Shown here: piece after piece, positions 49,040-59,895 of the stretch
How positions within the stretch are numbered: the stretch's first letter is position 1
Layout: every line of letters starts with the position of its first letter
Assembly (NCBI RefSeq): GCF_001282625.1
Contig: NZ_CTEJ01000002.1
Coordinates: 1,304,501 to 1,368,500 of the forward strand
DNA: 64,000 nucleotides
Reading direction: 5' to 3'
From: Lascolabacillus massiliensis
GTDB lineage: Bacteria > Bacteroidota > Bacteroidia > Bacteroidales > Dysgonomonadaceae
The notes under the pieces: generated by a model
Seen by the model: the letters and a program-made list of their open reading frames with translations, nothing else
Databases searched by the model: none
What the model was told of the DNA's origin: nothing
Translations under genes and position numbers: made by a program

Positions 49040-51667
49040 TTAATTCCTTGTAATCGCTGCAATATTCTCTTTAATTAATGCAATCTTGCTTTCAGCATCA
49101 GCCATCTTTTTGCGCTCATTCTCAACTATTTCCGGTTTAGCGTTTTGAACAAACTTCTCATTGCTAAGTTTCTTCTGAACAGATTTCAAGAAACCCTCAG
49201 TGTATGTAAGTTCAGCCTCAAGCTTTTTCAATTCAGCTTCTGTGTCAATATTATCTGTAAGAGGAACAGTGTATTCTGTTGTACCAACAAGAAATCCTGC
49301 TGAACCAGTCTGTTTTTCAGAGACCTGTTTAATTGAAGTCAGGTTACACATTTTTGCAATAATGCTATTAAACAACTCTTTGTGTTTACCTGTAATCTCC
49401 AGTTCCAGAGCCTCTTTATTTGGTATATTCTTTTCAAGTCGGATTGTACGTATACCAGAAATGATATTTTTAACATCCTCAAAATCCGACAGAAGCTCTT
49501 TATTAACATCTTCTCCTTTTGGCTGAAGTGAAATCATCAGGCTAACACCCTCTTCCCTTGTGTAGAGTGCCTGCCACAGCTCTTCGGTGATAAATGGCAT
49601 AAATGGATGTAATAAACGCAGCAGATCATCAAAAAAGCTTAGTGTTGCATCATAGCTCAGTTTATCTATTGGTTTCTGATAAGCAGGCTTCACTATCTCA
49701 AGATACCATGAAGAAAACTCATCCCAGAAAAGCTTATAGAGAAGCATAAGTGCCTCAGAAAGGCGATATTTTGAGAACAAGTCTTCCACCTCAGCTATTG
49801 TATCAGAAAGCTTGCTTTTAAACCACTCGACTGCTATCTTGGATGACTCAGGCTGAGGAATATTTTCATCAACATCCCATCCTTTCACCAGGCGGAAAGC
49901 ATTCCATATCTTGTTGTTGAAGTTGCGACCCTGTTCACACATCGACTCATCAAATGGCAGGTCGTTACCCGCAGGCGAAGTTAGTAACATCCCCATTCTC
50001 ACTCCGTCAGCACCATATTTATCCATCAATTCTATTGGATCAGGTGAGTTACCAAGAGATTTCGACATCTTCCTGCCCAGCTTGTCACGTACAATACCGG
50101 TAAAGTAAACATTACGGAAACAAGGCTCTTTACGGTATTCATATCCTGAAATAATCATACGAGCCACCCAGAAGAAAATAATCTCCGGTGCAGTAACAAG
50201 ATCATTGGTAGGATAATAGTAATTTATATCTTTATTATCAGGTTCGTTAATACCATTAAAAACAGATATCGGCCACAACCATGATGAGAACCATGTATCG
50301 AGTACATCCTCATCCTGCTTCAGATCATCTATAGTTAACTCATAATCCACCTGTTGTTTTGCCTTTTCAAAAGCCTCTTCCTTTGTCAGTGCAACAACAT
50401 AACCTCCTTTGGGAAGGAAATATGCTGGAATCTGGTGTCCCCACCATAACTGGCGACTAATACACCAGTCCTTGATATTCTCCATCCAGTGACGGTATGT
50501 ATTTTTATATTTTTCAGGGAAGAAACGTATTGTATCATTTTCTACAGCCTTTGCAGCCGGTTTTGCAAGATCTTCCATTTTAAGAAACCACTGCATTGAG
50601 AGCTTTGGCTCAATAACCTCGTCTGTACGCTCAGAAAATCCTACCTTATTAGTATAAGGTTCTGTTTTTTCAATTAATCCGGCTTCTTCAAGATCCTTCT
50701 CAATCTGTTTACGAACATCAAATCTGTCCATTCCTGCATAGCGGTCACCATTTTCATTTAGTGTACCATCAGGATTAAATATGTCAATTGATGGGAGATT
50801 ATATTTCTCTCCCAGTAAATAGTCGTTCACATCATGTGCAGGAGTAACTTTAAGGCAGCCTGTACCAAACTCTATATCAACATACTCATCTTCAATTACA
50901 GGGATAGCTCTGTTCACCAGCGGAACAATCACCTTTTTTCCTTTCAGGTGTGCATTCTTTGGATCATCAGGGTGGATACACATAGCAGTATCACCCATTA
51001 TTGTTTCGGGACGGGTAGTGGCAACAACCGCATATCTGCCTTCAGGATCACCCTCTATCATATATCTCAGATAATAGAGCTTACCATTAACCTCCTTATG
51101 TATAACCTCCTCATCTGACAGTGCGGTTAAAGCTTTTGGATCCCAGTTTACCATCCTTACACCACGATAGATCAGACCCTTTTCATATAGATCACAGAAA
51201 ACTTTCAGAACACTTTCAGATCTTATATCATCCATAGTGAAAGCAGTTCTGTCCCAGTCGCACGATGCCCCTAGCTTTTTCAGCTGTTGAAGAATAATAC
51301 CACCATGTTCACGAGTCCAGTTCCATGCATGTTCTAAAAACTCATCTCTGGTCAGGTCATTTTTCTTGATTCCTTCAGCAGCCAGCTTATTAACAACCTT
51401 AGCCTCAGTAGCAATCGAAGCATGATCAGTACCAGGTACCCAGCAGGCATTTTTTCCCTGCATGCGTGCACGTCTGACCAAAACATCCTGGATAGTATTG
51501 TTGAGCATATGACCCATGTGCAGGACACCGGTCACATTTGGTGGAGGGATAACAACTGTATATGGTTCACGCTCATCTGGTTCTGAATGAAAGAGGTTAT
51601 TATCCATCCAGTATTTATACCACTTGTTCTCAACCTCCGCAGGATTGTATTTGCTTGCAATTTCCAT
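49040..51667 (-). CDS. valS: Valyl-tRNA synthetase
   Basis: 875 residues. Class I motifs are [14 protein letters not shown] (HIGH) near residue 37 and [13 protein letters not shown]. The CP1 editing domain contains [13 protein letters not shown]. The C-terminus has an anticodon-binding domain and a coiled-coil arm ([25 protein letters not shown]). It charges tRNA-Val. The gene is upstream of the fructosamine-kinase-like gene on the minus strand. Confidence 0.98.
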   Translation of the reverse strand: MEIASKYNPAEVENKWYKYWMDNNLFHSEPDEREPYTVVIPPPNVTGVLHMGHMLNNTIQDVLVRRARMQGKNACWVPGTDHASIATEAKVVNKLAAEGIKKNDLTRDEFLEHAWNWTREHGGIILQQLKKLGASCDWDRTAFTMDDIRSESVLKVFCDLYEKGLIYRGVRMVNWDPKALTALSDEEVIHKEVNGKLYYLRYMIEGDPEGRYAVVATTRPETIMGDTAMCIHPDDPKNAHLKGKKVIVPLVNRAIPVIEDEYVDIEFGTGCLKVTPAHDVNDYLLGEKYNLPSIDIFNPDGTLNENGDRYAGMDRFDVRKQIEKDLEEAGLIEKTEPYTNKVGFSERTDEVIEPKLSMQWFLKMEDLAKPAAKAVENDTIRFFPEKYKNTYRHWMENIKDWCISRQLWWGHQIPAYFLPKGGYVVALTKEEAFEKAKQQVDYELTIDDLKQDEDVLDTWFSSWLWPISVFNGINEPDNKDINYYYPTNDLVTAPEIIFFWVARMIISGYEYRKEPCFRNVYFTGIVRDKLGRKMSKSLGNSPDPIELMDKYGADGVRMGMLLTSPAGNDLPFDESMCEQGRNFNNKIWNAFRLVKGWDVDENIPQPESSKIAVEWFKSKLSDTIAEVEDLFSKYRLSEALMLLYKLFWDEFSSWYLEIVKPAYQKPIDKLSYDATLSFFDDLLRLLHPFMPFITEELWQALYTREEGVSLMISLQPKGEDVNKELLSDFEDVKNIISGIRTIRLEKNIPNKEALELEITGKHKELFNSIIAKMCNLTSIKQVSEKQTGSAGFLVGTTEYTVPLTDNIDTEAELKKLEAELTYTEGFLKSVQKKLSNEKFVQNAKPEIVENERKKMADAESKIALIKENIAAITRN

Positions 51668-52029
51668 CTGAAAAAATCAATAAGTTTGAATTAAATTAAT
51701 AATCTGTTTCTCAAACTGAAACAGATTATTATTCCAATATTTACAACAAAGTGCAAAAATACAAAAAATGATGTTTATATCATAAGGTTATTTATTTGTA
51801 TCAGCTTTAAATATAGTTTTTGTAGATGTTCTCATAATATCAGATATGAATATAGTCCAGAGATTACTTATACATACCTTATATACAGATAAGCTATGTA
51901 TAAGCGATCTATAAGTGATCTTTGGACGAGGTGCAACCTTTTCACCATTGATATAAATAAAAAAAAGGTACTTGCTATACCTTGATAGAAGCACCTTAAA
52001 AACTATAAATGAGTAAAACTCAGAAATAT
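51668..52029. other. Non-coding gap upstream of valS
   Basis: 362 AT-rich bases. A 68-codon frame at 51788-51994 overlaps the terminator stem and has no family features, so I do not call it. The region holds the terminator of the NamZ-like gene and the valS leader, where T-box-type regulation is not evident. Confidence 0.45.
51957..51997 (-). terminator. Intrinsic terminator of the NamZ-like gene
   Basis: On the minus strand AAGGTGCTT pairs with AAGTACCTT (one G-T pair) and is followed by a run of T (51957-51966 as A on plus). It lies about 30 bases beyond the stop at 52030. Confidence 0.65.
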
Positions 52030-53262
52030 CTATTCTTCATACAGCAGATAGGGTTTTCGCTGAATTTTAAACATCTCTACATCTTCGCTCCACTTAGCTT
52101 TAATCTCATCGGCTGTTTTTCCTGCCTTAATATCCTGGCGTATATAATCAACCCCAACAAGTTTTTCGAAGAATGAGGTGAAGAACTTATCACCAATGTC
52201 CAGATTGTTGTATGCGTCAATAACGTAGGTTAGATCGAACCCTTTTTCAATGATCTCCTCATTAGGAATATTGCGTAGGTCAACACCGTAGCACAACTTG
52301 TCGAGCAGAGGAGGATTCTTTGCACCGGGTACACTGCGAGGTGTGAAAGTGAAATCGGAACCTTTGTAATCCGGGTGTCCGTAAACCTCGAATGGGAAAG
52401 AGGTGCCGCGGCCCAGACTCATAACCGTACCTTCAAAAAGGCAGGTTGAGGGGTAGAGATAAATTGAGTGTATATTAGGCAGGTTTGGAGAAGGAGAGAT
52501 AGGCAGCTCATATAGTGTGGAATGTGAATAATTGTCCATAGGGATAACGGTTAAGTCGCACTGACGGCCATCAGGCAGCCACTTTTTTCCATTAATCATA
52601 ACTGCTAATTCTCCAAGGGTCATACCATGTACAACTGGAATAGGAAGCCAGCCAACACCCGATTTATGCTTCATATCAAGTATCGGTCCGTCAACATACA
52701 TTCCATTTGGATTGGGCCTGTCCAATATAATCATCTTCTTGCCATGCTCTGAGCATGCATCCATCAGACGTGCCATACTTGCATAGTATGTATAAAACCT
52801 TAATCCCACATCCTGCAGATCAAAAAGCAGTACATCAAATTTTTGCATATTATCTGCAGAGGGTTTTCCTCCTCCACTTCCGTAGAGTGACCAAATAGGA
52901 ATACCTGTTTTCTCATCAATAGAGCTTGCTACATGTTCTCCTGCATCTGCAGTACCACGAAAACCATGCTCAGGAGAGAAGATGCCAACTACATTGTGAT
53001 CCTCTCTGATTAGCATATCAACAAGGTGTTCTTTGCCAACCATACCGGTTTGATTGCTCATAACAGCTACTCGTTTCTCCTTTAATAAAGGGAAATAGAG
53101 ATCGGTACGTTCTGCACCCATGATAATATTTTCAGGATTACTCTTTGAAATGCTTTGTGCTTCTATCTCTATCTTGTTTTGAGCCTTATTATGAGAACAA
53201 CAAATAAGTGAAGAGATAAGAACAAATGAAAACAGGAAACGTTGAAAGTTTTGATTATACAT
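52030..53262 (-). CDS. namZ: Exo-beta-N-acetylmuramidase NamZ-like (GH171, DUF1343) lipoprotein
   Basis: 410 residues. A lipobox-like LICCSHNK ends the signal. The DUF1343 fold is evident: RVAVMSNQTGMV, IFSPEHGFRGTADAGE, LFDLQDVGLRFYTY, ILDRPNPNGM and LGRGTSFPFEVYGHP. NamZ removes terminal MurNAc from peptidoglycan fragments, a recycling role, and its Glu in SPEHGFRG is in the conserved core. The ATG overlaps the upstream MerR stop as TAATG, so the regulator and enzyme are translated together. Confidence 0.88.
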   Translation of the reverse strand: MYNQNFQRFLFSFVLISSLICCSHNKAQNKIEIEAQSISKSNPENIIMGAERTDLYFPLLKEKRVAVMSNQTGMVGKEHLVDMLIREDHNVVGIFSPEHGFRGTADAGEHVASSIDEKTGIPIWSLYGSGGGKPSADNMQKFDVLLFDLQDVGLRFYTYYASMARLMDACSEHGKKMIILDRPNPNGMYVDGPILDMKHKSGVGWLPIPVVHGMTLGELAVMINGKKWLPDGRQCDLTVIPMDNYSHSTLYELPISPSPNLPNIHSIYLYPSTCLFEGTVMSLGRGTSFPFEVYGHPDYKGSDFTFTPRSVPGAKNPPLLDKLCYGVDLRNIPNEEIIEKGFDLTYVIDAYNNLDIGDKFFTSFFEKLVGVDYIRQDIKAGKTADEIKAKWSEDVEMFKIQRKPYLLYEE

Positions 53263-53660
53263 TATTCTTCCGTTTTTATGGTTTTATTGTATTTCTGTAT
53301 TTCATGCAATTTATCAAACTCCTCTTCAAGTTCCAGCAGCTCCTTTTTGATATCATTTAACCTGGCAAGAGCCTCAACCCTTTTGGTCTCATCATCTTTC
53401 TTGGTTTTAAGCGACTGTCGCGCACCCTCAAGTGTCATCCCCTTCTCTTTAACCAGATGATAAACAATTTCCACCTGCTGAATATCCTCACGGGTAAATT
53501 GCCTGGTACCACCAGCAGTTTTTTTTGGTCTGATATTGTCAAACTCCTTTTCCCAAAAACGGAGCAAAGATACATTCACCGCGAAATGGTCGGCCACCTC
53601 CTGAATAGAGTAATATAATCGCTTATCGTTAAATTGTATAGGTTTTTTTCTTTTGCCCAT
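53262..53660 (-). CDS. MerR-family transcriptional regulator
   Basis: 132 residues. The winged HTH spans about residues 15-85 (YYSIQEVADHFAVNVSLLRFWEKEF, then GGTRQFTREDIQQVEIVYHLVKEKGMTLEGA). A coiled-coil dimerisation helix follows (LNDIKKELLELEEEFDKL). No effector domain or Cys cluster is seen, so it is not a metal-sensing MerR. This type is universal in Bacteroidetes next to varied genes. It overlaps the NamZ-like gene by one base. Confidence 0.9.
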   Translation of the reverse strand: MGKRKKPIQFNDKRLYYSIQEVADHFAVNVSLLRFWEKEFDNIRPKKTAGGTRQFTREDIQQVEIVYHLVKEKGMTLEGARQSLKTKKDDETKRVEALARLNDIKKELLELEEEFDKLHEIQKYNKTIKTEE

Positions 53661-53793
53661 GGTTTATATTCAACTGTAACTGTTAGTCTTGAGCCATTAT
53701 TATTTGTAAACAATCAAAAATACAGTTTTCTGGAAGAATCAACAAATGTTTTTGATCAACTTAAACAGAAATCCTAAAATCATTTTTTTAATT

Positions 53794-54696
53794 TCAGTTT
53801 TTCTGCTTTTTTGCGATGTATATTACTGAACTCGATTGATTAACGTTTGAAAGAGAAAGTAGAAAACCTATTTTGCCAACTATTATAGCTTTAAAATATT
53901 GATATAATTTTCCGCTGCCTCTGTATTTTTCACTTAGAAGTGAGATATAAAAGGCGTCAAGTGGCATTGTTTTTTGTTTTATTATTTTGAACTGATGTTT
54001 ATTCAGCAGTTTTTCAACTGTAGCTGGTGTGAAATGCCAAAGATGGCGTGGGACATCATAAGCAGCCCAATACTCTTTGTAAATGCCTGCATCATAAGAA
54101 TTATGATTTGGGAGAGCCAAAATTAAAGTTCCATCCTTACTGAGAATGTTGAATAGTTTGTCAACAACCTCATTCAGGTTTTGCATATGCTCAAGTACAT
54201 GCCATAGAGTGACAACATCAAACGAATCACTATTGATATTCCATAAAAAGTCTTCTCCTTTTACATCTAAACCAAAGTTATCTATTGCAAAGTTTTTGGC
54301 TTTACTATCTTTTTCTATTCCCGAAACTGAATAACCTCTCTCCTTTGCTGCCTTGAGAAAATACCCAGTACCAGAACCAATGTCAAGCAAACGGTTTCCT
54401 GTTGAAAATTTCGAAACAAGATTGCCTTTTTTCTTAAGCATGAATTCCCTAAGAAAGTGGTATAGGCGGTTTATAACTCCTTTCTTTGAGTCTGAATGAG
54501 AAATATAGTCGGGTGAATCGTAATATCTGCCTATTATATCGTCAGATGGAAAATTGTTTGTAAATCGAAAACCGCAATTGCTGCAATCATAGATAGGAAA
54601 TATTTCTTTTGTAGAGAAATGATCGACAGCATTAAATGTATTTACTATATCTGAACTGTTGCAAATGGGGCAGTTGTTAATGGTGATATGGGGCAT
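53794..54696 (-). CDS. SAM-dependent methyltransferase with N-terminal zinc ribbon
   Basis: 300 residues. CPICNSS and CSNCGFRF give four Cys for zinc near residues 8-42, followed by a class I methyltransferase domain with RLLDIGSGTGYFLKAA (motif I) and VVTLWHVLEHMQNL (motif IV/post I), then a C-terminal FYISLLSEKYRG. The arrangement resembles methyltransferases in glycan or lipid modification clusters. Its target is unknown. It is divergent from alaS, with about 230 bases between. Confidence 0.9.
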   Translation of the reverse strand: MPHITINNCPICNSSDIVNTFNAVDHFSTKEIFPIYDCSNCGFRFTNNFPSDDIIGRYYDSPDYISHSDSKKGVINRLYHFLREFMLKKKGNLVSKFSTGNRLLDIGSGTGYFLKAAKERGYSVSGIEKDSKAKNFAIDNFGLDVKGEDFLWNINSDSFDVVTLWHVLEHMQNLNEVVDKLFNILSKDGTLILALPNHNSYDAGIYKEYWAAYDVPRHLWHFTPATVEKLLNKHQFKIIKQKTMPLDAFYISLLSEKYRGSGKLYQYFKAIIVGKIGFLLSLSNVNQSSSVIYIAKKQKN

Positions 54697-54859
54697 AAAA
54701 GTCGATTAGTATTACATGAATGTTTTATCAAAGGTATGAAAATATTTCTCAAGTAAAGCTACTACAGCTTCAGGCATACCCCCACAAATAAGATATCTTT
54801 TACAAAGTAAATCTATTACCCTTTTATCTCACTCACTTGGGGATAAGAAGTTTTTGCTG

Positions 54860-54867
54860 TATTTTTG
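54860..54867 (+). promoter_or_regulatory. -7 promoter element for alaS
   Basis: TATTTTTG fits TAnnTTTG, about 63 bases before the alaS ATG. No -33 match is clear. Confidence 0.4.
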
Positions 54868-54929
54868 TACTCTGTTTTGGGTAATTTACTCATATCCCGA
54901 AGCTTTATTTAAGTAATAATTGAAAGTTT

Positions 54930-57545
54930 ATGATGACCTCCAAAGAGATTAGACAGTCGTATAAAGATTTTTTTCAGTCGAAAGAACATCGCATTGTGCC
55001 TTCTGCACCCATGGTTATTAAAGATGACCCTACACTGATGTTTACAAATGCAGGGATGAACCAGTTTAAAGATGTTATTCTGGGTAATGCGCCAATTAAA
55101 TATCCACGTGTGGCCGACTCACAGAAGTGTTTGAGGGTGAGTGGTAAGCACAACGATCTTGAGGAGGTGGGTCACGATACTTATCACCACACCATGTTTG
55201 AGATGCTTGGCAACTGGTCGTTTGGCGACTATTTTAAGAAAGAGGCTATTGAGTGGGCATGGGAATATTTGACTGAAGTATTAAAGCTTGATAAAGACAG
55301 GCTTTATGCTACAGTTTTTGAGGGTGCTCCTGAAGAAAACCTGGAGAGAGATGATGAAGCTGCTTCATATTGGGAAAAATATCTGCCTAAAGAGAGAATC
55401 ATAAACGGTAATAAGAAAGATAATTTCTGGGAGATGGGTGATACAGGTCCTTGTGGCCCATGTTCAGAGATTCATATTGATATAAGACCTGAATCTGAAA
55501 GAGCAAAAGTAGACGGCTTGACTCTGGTTAATAACGATCATCCTCAGGTTGTGGAGATATGGAACCTCGTATTTATGCAGTATAACCGCAAAGCTGATGG
55601 TTCACTTGAACAACTTCCTGCAAAGGTTATCGACACAGGTATGGGTTTCGAAAGACTCTGTATGGCTGTGCAGGGTACCCTGTCTAACTATGATACAGAT
55701 CTGTTTCAGCCAATAATAGGGAAGATTGGTGAAATTAGCGATAAAAAGTATGGTGAAGATGAAAAGGTTGATATTGCTATGCGAGTTATTGCTGATCATG
55801 TAAGAACTATTGCATTCTCTATAACTGATGGACAGCTCCCTTCAAATGCTAAAGCGGGTTATGTAATCAGACGTATCCTTCGAAGGGCTGTACGTTACGG
55901 ATATACATTCCTCAATATGCATGAGTCGTTTATGTACCGACTGATTCCTACTCTAATTGAGGTGATGGGCGATGCTTACCCCGAACTGGAGGCACAGCAG
56001 GGACTAATAGAAAAAGTTATGAAAGAGGAGGAGGAGTCGTTCCTTCGAACTCTTGAAACTGGCATCAAGTTGCTTGAGAGAAATCTTCCCGAGAAGGAGG
56101 GTGGGGTACTTAGCGGTGAAGTTGCTTTTAAACTTTATGACACTTTTGGTTTCCCGCTCGACTTGACTGAGTTGATTTTGCGTGAACATGGAATGACTGC
56201 TGATGTGGCAGGCTTTAATACAGAGATGCAGAAGCAGAAGGACAGAGCACGTAATGCTGCGGCTGTGGAGACGGGCGACTGGACAAAGGTGCATGATGGT
56301 GAACCAGAGTTTGTTGGTTATGATGAAACTGAAAGTACTGCTCATGTACTTCGTTACAGAGCAGTTAAGCAGAAGAAATCTGAGTTTTATCAGATTGTAT
56401 TGTCACGTTCTCCGTTTTATGCCGAGATGGGAGGTCAGGTAGGTGATAGCGGCTGGTTGATTTCAGAAACTGGCGAGAAAATTGAAGTTTTTGATACCAA
56501 ACGTGAGAATAATCTGGCAGTGCATCTTACAAAAAAACTTCCTCAAAATTTAGAGGGTGTGTTTACTGCAAAAATAGATACAGATAAGAGAACTGCTACT
56601 GAGTGTAATCACTCTGCTACCCACCTTATGCATGAGGCTTTAAGAGAGGTCCTGGGGAATCATGTTGAGCAGAAGGGATCATATGTGTCACCTGAAGTAT
56701 TGAGATTCGACTTCTCTCACTTCCAGAAGATGACTCCTGAAGAGATAAGAGCGGTTGAGGTTAAGGTTACCGAAAAGATAAGAAGCAATTTCCCGATTGA
56801 AGAGCATAGACATGTTCCGATTGAAGAGGCTAAAGCTCAGGGTGCTATGGCACTATTCGGTGAAAAGTATGGTGATGATGTACGTACTGTGAGATTTGGA
56901 ACATCAATAGAGCTATGTGGTGGTACACATATTTCATCAACAGGTAGAATTGGAACATTCCGTATCGTTAGTGAAGGAGCAATTTCAGCTGGTGTTCGTC
57001 GTATAGAAGCTGTAACAGCAAAGGTTTGCGAAGACTATCTTTATGCAAAGGAAGATATATTGACAAGTATAAAAAATCTCTTGAACAATGTTCCTGATGT
57101 TATGCAGGGAATTAATCGTCTTATTGCTGATAATGAAGAGATGAAAAAAGAGTTGCAAGAGTTTATAAAAGAGAAAACAGAACAGGTTAAACTGAAGGTT
57201 ATTGAACATAAGACTGTCATAAATGGAGTAGATGTATTTAAAGCAATTCTTCCTGTTGGATCTCCTGATGTGATAAAAGATATTGCATTTCAAATAAAGG
57301 GTCAGTTCCCTGAAAATATGATGTTTGTAGGAGCAACAGCAGCAAATGGCAAACCAAATCTTACTGTCATGCTCACTGATGATCTTGTTGCAAAAGGAAT
57401 GCATGCAGGAAACATTGTCCGTGAAGCTGCAAAGCTGATTCAGGGTGGCGGTGGAGGACAGCCTCACTTTGCAACAGCTGGAGGAAAGAATGCCGAAAGA
57501 CTTAATGAAGCAATTGAGTCGATAATAAAGCTATTGAAAAGTTAA
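54930..57545 (+). CDS. alaS: Alanyl-tRNA synthetase
   Basis: 871 residues; starts at ATG 54930 or 54933. The class II aminoacylation domain ([27 protein letters not shown]) is followed by the editing domain with the zinc motif [11 protein letters not shown] and later [10 protein letters not shown]. The C-terminal oligomerisation region ends HFATAGG. It charges tRNA-Ala and edits mischarged Ser and Gly. It is the first plus-strand gene to the right of the long minus-strand block. Confidence 0.98.
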   Translation: MMTSKEIRQSYKDFFQSKEHRIVPSAPMVIKDDPTLMFTNAGMNQFKDVILGNAPIKYPRVADSQKCLRVSGKHNDLEEVGHDTYHHTMFEMLGNWSFGDYFKKEAIEWAWEYLTEVLKLDKDRLYATVFEGAPEENLERDDEAASYWEKYLPKERIINGNKKDNFWEMGDTGPCGPCSEIHIDIRPESERAKVDGLTLVNNDHPQVVEIWNLVFMQYNRKADGSLEQLPAKVIDTGMGFERLCMAVQGTLSNYDTDLFQPIIGKIGEISDKKYGEDEKVDIAMRVIADHVRTIAFSITDGQLPSNAKAGYVIRRILRRAVRYGYTFLNMHESFMYRLIPTLIEVMGDAYPELEAQQGLIEKVMKEEEESFLRTLETGIKLLERNLPEKEGGVLSGEVAFKLYDTFGFPLDLTELILREHGMTADVAGFNTEMQKQKDRARNAAAVETGDWTKVHDGEPEFVGYDETESTAHVLRYRAVKQKKSEFYQIVLSRSPFYAEMGGQVGDSGWLISETGEKIEVFDTKRENNLAVHLTKKLPQNLEGVFTAKIDTDKRTATECNHSATHLMHEALREVLGNHVEQKGSYVSPEVLRFDFSHFQKMTPEEIRAVEVKVTEKIRSNFPIEEHRHVPIEEAKAQGAMALFGEKYGDDVRTVRFGTSIELCGGTHISSTGRIGTFRIVSEGAISAGVRRIEAVTAKVCEDYLYAKEDILTSIKNLLNNVPDVMQGINRLIADNEEMKKELQEFIKEKTEQVKLKVIEHKTVINGVDVFKAILPVGSPDVIKDIAFQIKGQFPENMMFVGATAANGKPNLTVMLTDDLVAKGMHAGNIVREAAKLIQGGGGGQPHFATAGGKNAERLNEAIESIIKLLKS

Positions 57546-57592
57546 GCTTTTCATTAGCTGGAAAAAGGATTAGTTGTAAAAAAGGAATTAAT

Positions 57593-59842
57593 ATGAGTTG
57601 TTTTAGGGGTTCGTTATTAGCTTTTATTGCATTTACATTTTATTGTCTGGCTTCATTCTCCATTGAACCGGCAGATAGGGTAAATCCATTTATAGGAAGT
57701 GCAAATTATGGTACAACTAATCCCGGCCCCGTTCTTCCTAACGGAATGATGTCGGTTTCCCCATTCAATGTGATGGGTTCAGAACTAAACAAGTTCGATA
57801 AAGATAAGCAATGGTGGTCAACCCCCTATACAAGTGAAAACAAATTCTTCACAGGTTATTCTCATGTAAACCTTAGTGGTGTGGGTTGTCCCGAATTGGG
57901 CTCACTGCTTTTAATGGCTACTGCAGGTGATTTGAATGTTAACTATGAGGAGTATGGAAGTGAGTACATCAATGAAGTTGCTTCTCCAGGCTATTATTCA
58001 AATCTGCTTACTAAGTACAATATTAAAACTGAGGTTTCTGCAACTACTCGAACCAGCATAGCAAGATTCACATTCCCTGAGGGAGATGCCAATATCCTTC
58101 TGAATTTGGGTGAAGGACTTACTAACGAGTCTGGAGCCTGGATGCGTCGTGTAAGTGACACTGAAGTGGAGGGGATGAAGATGTTAGGTACTTTCTGCTA
58201 TAACCCTGATGCTGTATTTCCTATCTATTTTGTGATGAGAGTTAATAAAGTTCCTGTAACTGCCGGTTACTGGAAGATGCAGCGTGAAATGGGTGTTGAG
58301 GCGCAATGGGATTCAACTAGTGGCACCAGAAAACTGTATACCCGCTATAACAGGGATATTGCAGGTGATGATATAGGTGCATATTTTACCTACTCTTTGG
58401 AGCAGGGTGAAACTATTGAAGTGCAGATAGGCGTCTCATTTGTAAGTACTGAGAATGCACGCATGAATCTTGATGCAGAACAAAAAGGATTTGATTTTGA
58501 CTTAGTGAGAAATAGTGCCCATGATGAATGGAACAAGGCGTTGTCAAAGGTAGCTGTTTCAGGTGGTACTGATGAACAGCAAACAGTATTTTATACCGGA
58601 CTTTATCATGCTCTTATTCACCCAAATATTCTTAATGATGTAAATGGTGAGTATCCTATGATGGAGGGTGATGAAATATTAAGTACAGAGAATGACAGAT
58701 ATACAGTTTTCTCTCTTTGGGATACTTATAGAAACGTTCATCAGCTGCTGACTCTCCTATATCCAGAAATACAACTGGATATGGTGCGTTCTATGATTGA
58801 TATGTATAAAGAGAGCGACTGGCTACCCAGGTGGGAGCTTTATAGTCGTGAGACACTTACCATGGAGGGCGATCCTGCAATTCCTGTAATTGTGGATAGC
58901 TGGATGAAGGGATTGCGTGATTTTGATGTTGAAACTGCTTATGAGGCAATGTACAAATCGGCTACGACACCCGGTAAAGACAACTTCATACGCCCTGATA
59001 TTGATGACTATCTAAGTAAAGGGTATATTCCATTAAAAGCTGAGTTTGATAATTCAGTATCTCACGCGCTTGAGTATTATATTGCAGATAATGCATTATC
59101 GAAATTCGCAAAAGCACTCGGAAAAGATGATGATGCCAGGAGATTTTATAATCAATCTCTCAATTATAAGAGATACTACTCATCTGAATATGGTGCATTC
59201 AGACCAATACTGCCAAACGGAGAGTTCCTGGTTCCATTTAATCCTAAGCAGGGAGAGAATTTTGAACCTGTTCCTGGCTTTCATGAAGGTAGTTCATGGA
59301 ACTATTCATTCATGGTTCCACATGATGTGGATGGGTTAATTAAGATGCATGGTGGAAAGAGGAAGTTTGTAAACAGACTTCAGGAGGTGTTTATTGATGG
59401 GCATTACGATCCTACGAATGAACCAAATATAGGTTATCCATTTTTGTTCAGTTATATAAAGGGAGAGGAGTGGCGCACTCAGAAACTGACACAGGAGCTC
59501 TTGGCCAAGCATTTCAGGAATTCACCTGATGGACTGCCGGGCAATGATGACACAGGTACTATGTCAACCTGGGCACTGTTCAGTATGATGGGTTTCTATC
59601 CTGATGATGCTACTGATCCATCATATACATTTACAACACCTGTTTTTGATAAGGTTATACTGAATCTAGACGATTTTCATTATAATGGTCACACTATTGA
59701 AATTGAGACTGTTCGTCCTTCAGCAGATGCTATTTATATCGATAAGATAGAGATTGATGGCAAACCTTTCAGAAATTTCCGCATTAGCCACGATGTACTG
59801 ATTAAAGCAGATAAAATAACCTTTTATTTAAAAGAGAGATAA
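57593..59842 (+). CDS. GH92 alpha-mannosidase family protein, exported
   Basis: 749 residues. A signal peptide (LLAFIAFTFYCLASFSIEP) is followed directly by VNPFIGSANYGTTNPGPVLPNGM, the usual GH92 opening. The catalytic-domain signatures are HEGSSWNYSFMVPHD (acid Glu), GNDDTGTMSTWALFSMMGFYPD (base Asp and Ca-coordinating region) and FSLWDTYRNVHQL. GH92 enzymes are Ca-dependent exo-alpha-mannosidases acting by inversion; linkage is not readable. It follows alaS by 47 bases and is outside the compositional island. Confidence 0.94.
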   Translation: MSCFRGSLLAFIAFTFYCLASFSIEPADRVNPFIGSANYGTTNPGPVLPNGMMSVSPFNVMGSELNKFDKDKQWWSTPYTSENKFFTGYSHVNLSGVGCPELGSLLLMATAGDLNVNYEEYGSEYINEVASPGYYSNLLTKYNIKTEVSATTRTSIARFTFPEGDANILLNLGEGLTNESGAWMRRVSDTEVEGMKMLGTFCYNPDAVFPIYFVMRVNKVPVTAGYWKMQREMGVEAQWDSTSGTRKLYTRYNRDIAGDDIGAYFTYSLEQGETIEVQIGVSFVSTENARMNLDAEQKGFDFDLVRNSAHDEWNKALSKVAVSGGTDEQQTVFYTGLYHALIHPNILNDVNGEYPMMEGDEILSTENDRYTVFSLWDTYRNVHQLLTLLYPEIQLDMVRSMIDMYKESDWLPRWELYSRETLTMEGDPAIPVIVDSWMKGLRDFDVETAYEAMYKSATTPGKDNFIRPDIDDYLSKGYIPLKAEFDNSVSHALEYYIADNALSKFAKALGKDDDARRFYNQSLNYKRYYSSEYGAFRPILPNGEFLVPFNPKQGENFEPVPGFHEGSSWNYSFMVPHDVDGLIKMHGGKRKFVNRLQEVFIDGHYDPTNEPNIGYPFLFSYIKGEEWRTQKLTQELLAKHFRNSPDGLPGNDDTGTMSTWALFSMMGFYPDDATDPSYTFTTPVFDKVILNLDDFHYNGHTIEIETVRPSADAIYIDKIEIDGKPFRNFRISHDVLIKADKITFYLKER

Positions 59843-59895
59843 AAAGAATTGAATTAAGTTCTAATTGTAGAGGTTTGTGAATAACTGATATAATA

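Noticed and set aside
51788-51994. 68-codon frame on the minus strand upstream of valS
   Set aside because: It overlaps the terminator of the NamZ-like gene, has no recognisable domain and low-complexity AT-rich codons.
54697-54929. Gap between methyltransferase and alaS as an origin or T-box leader
   Set aside because: It has only isolated TTATC/GATAA words and no T-box hallmark; an ordinary divergent promoter region is enough.
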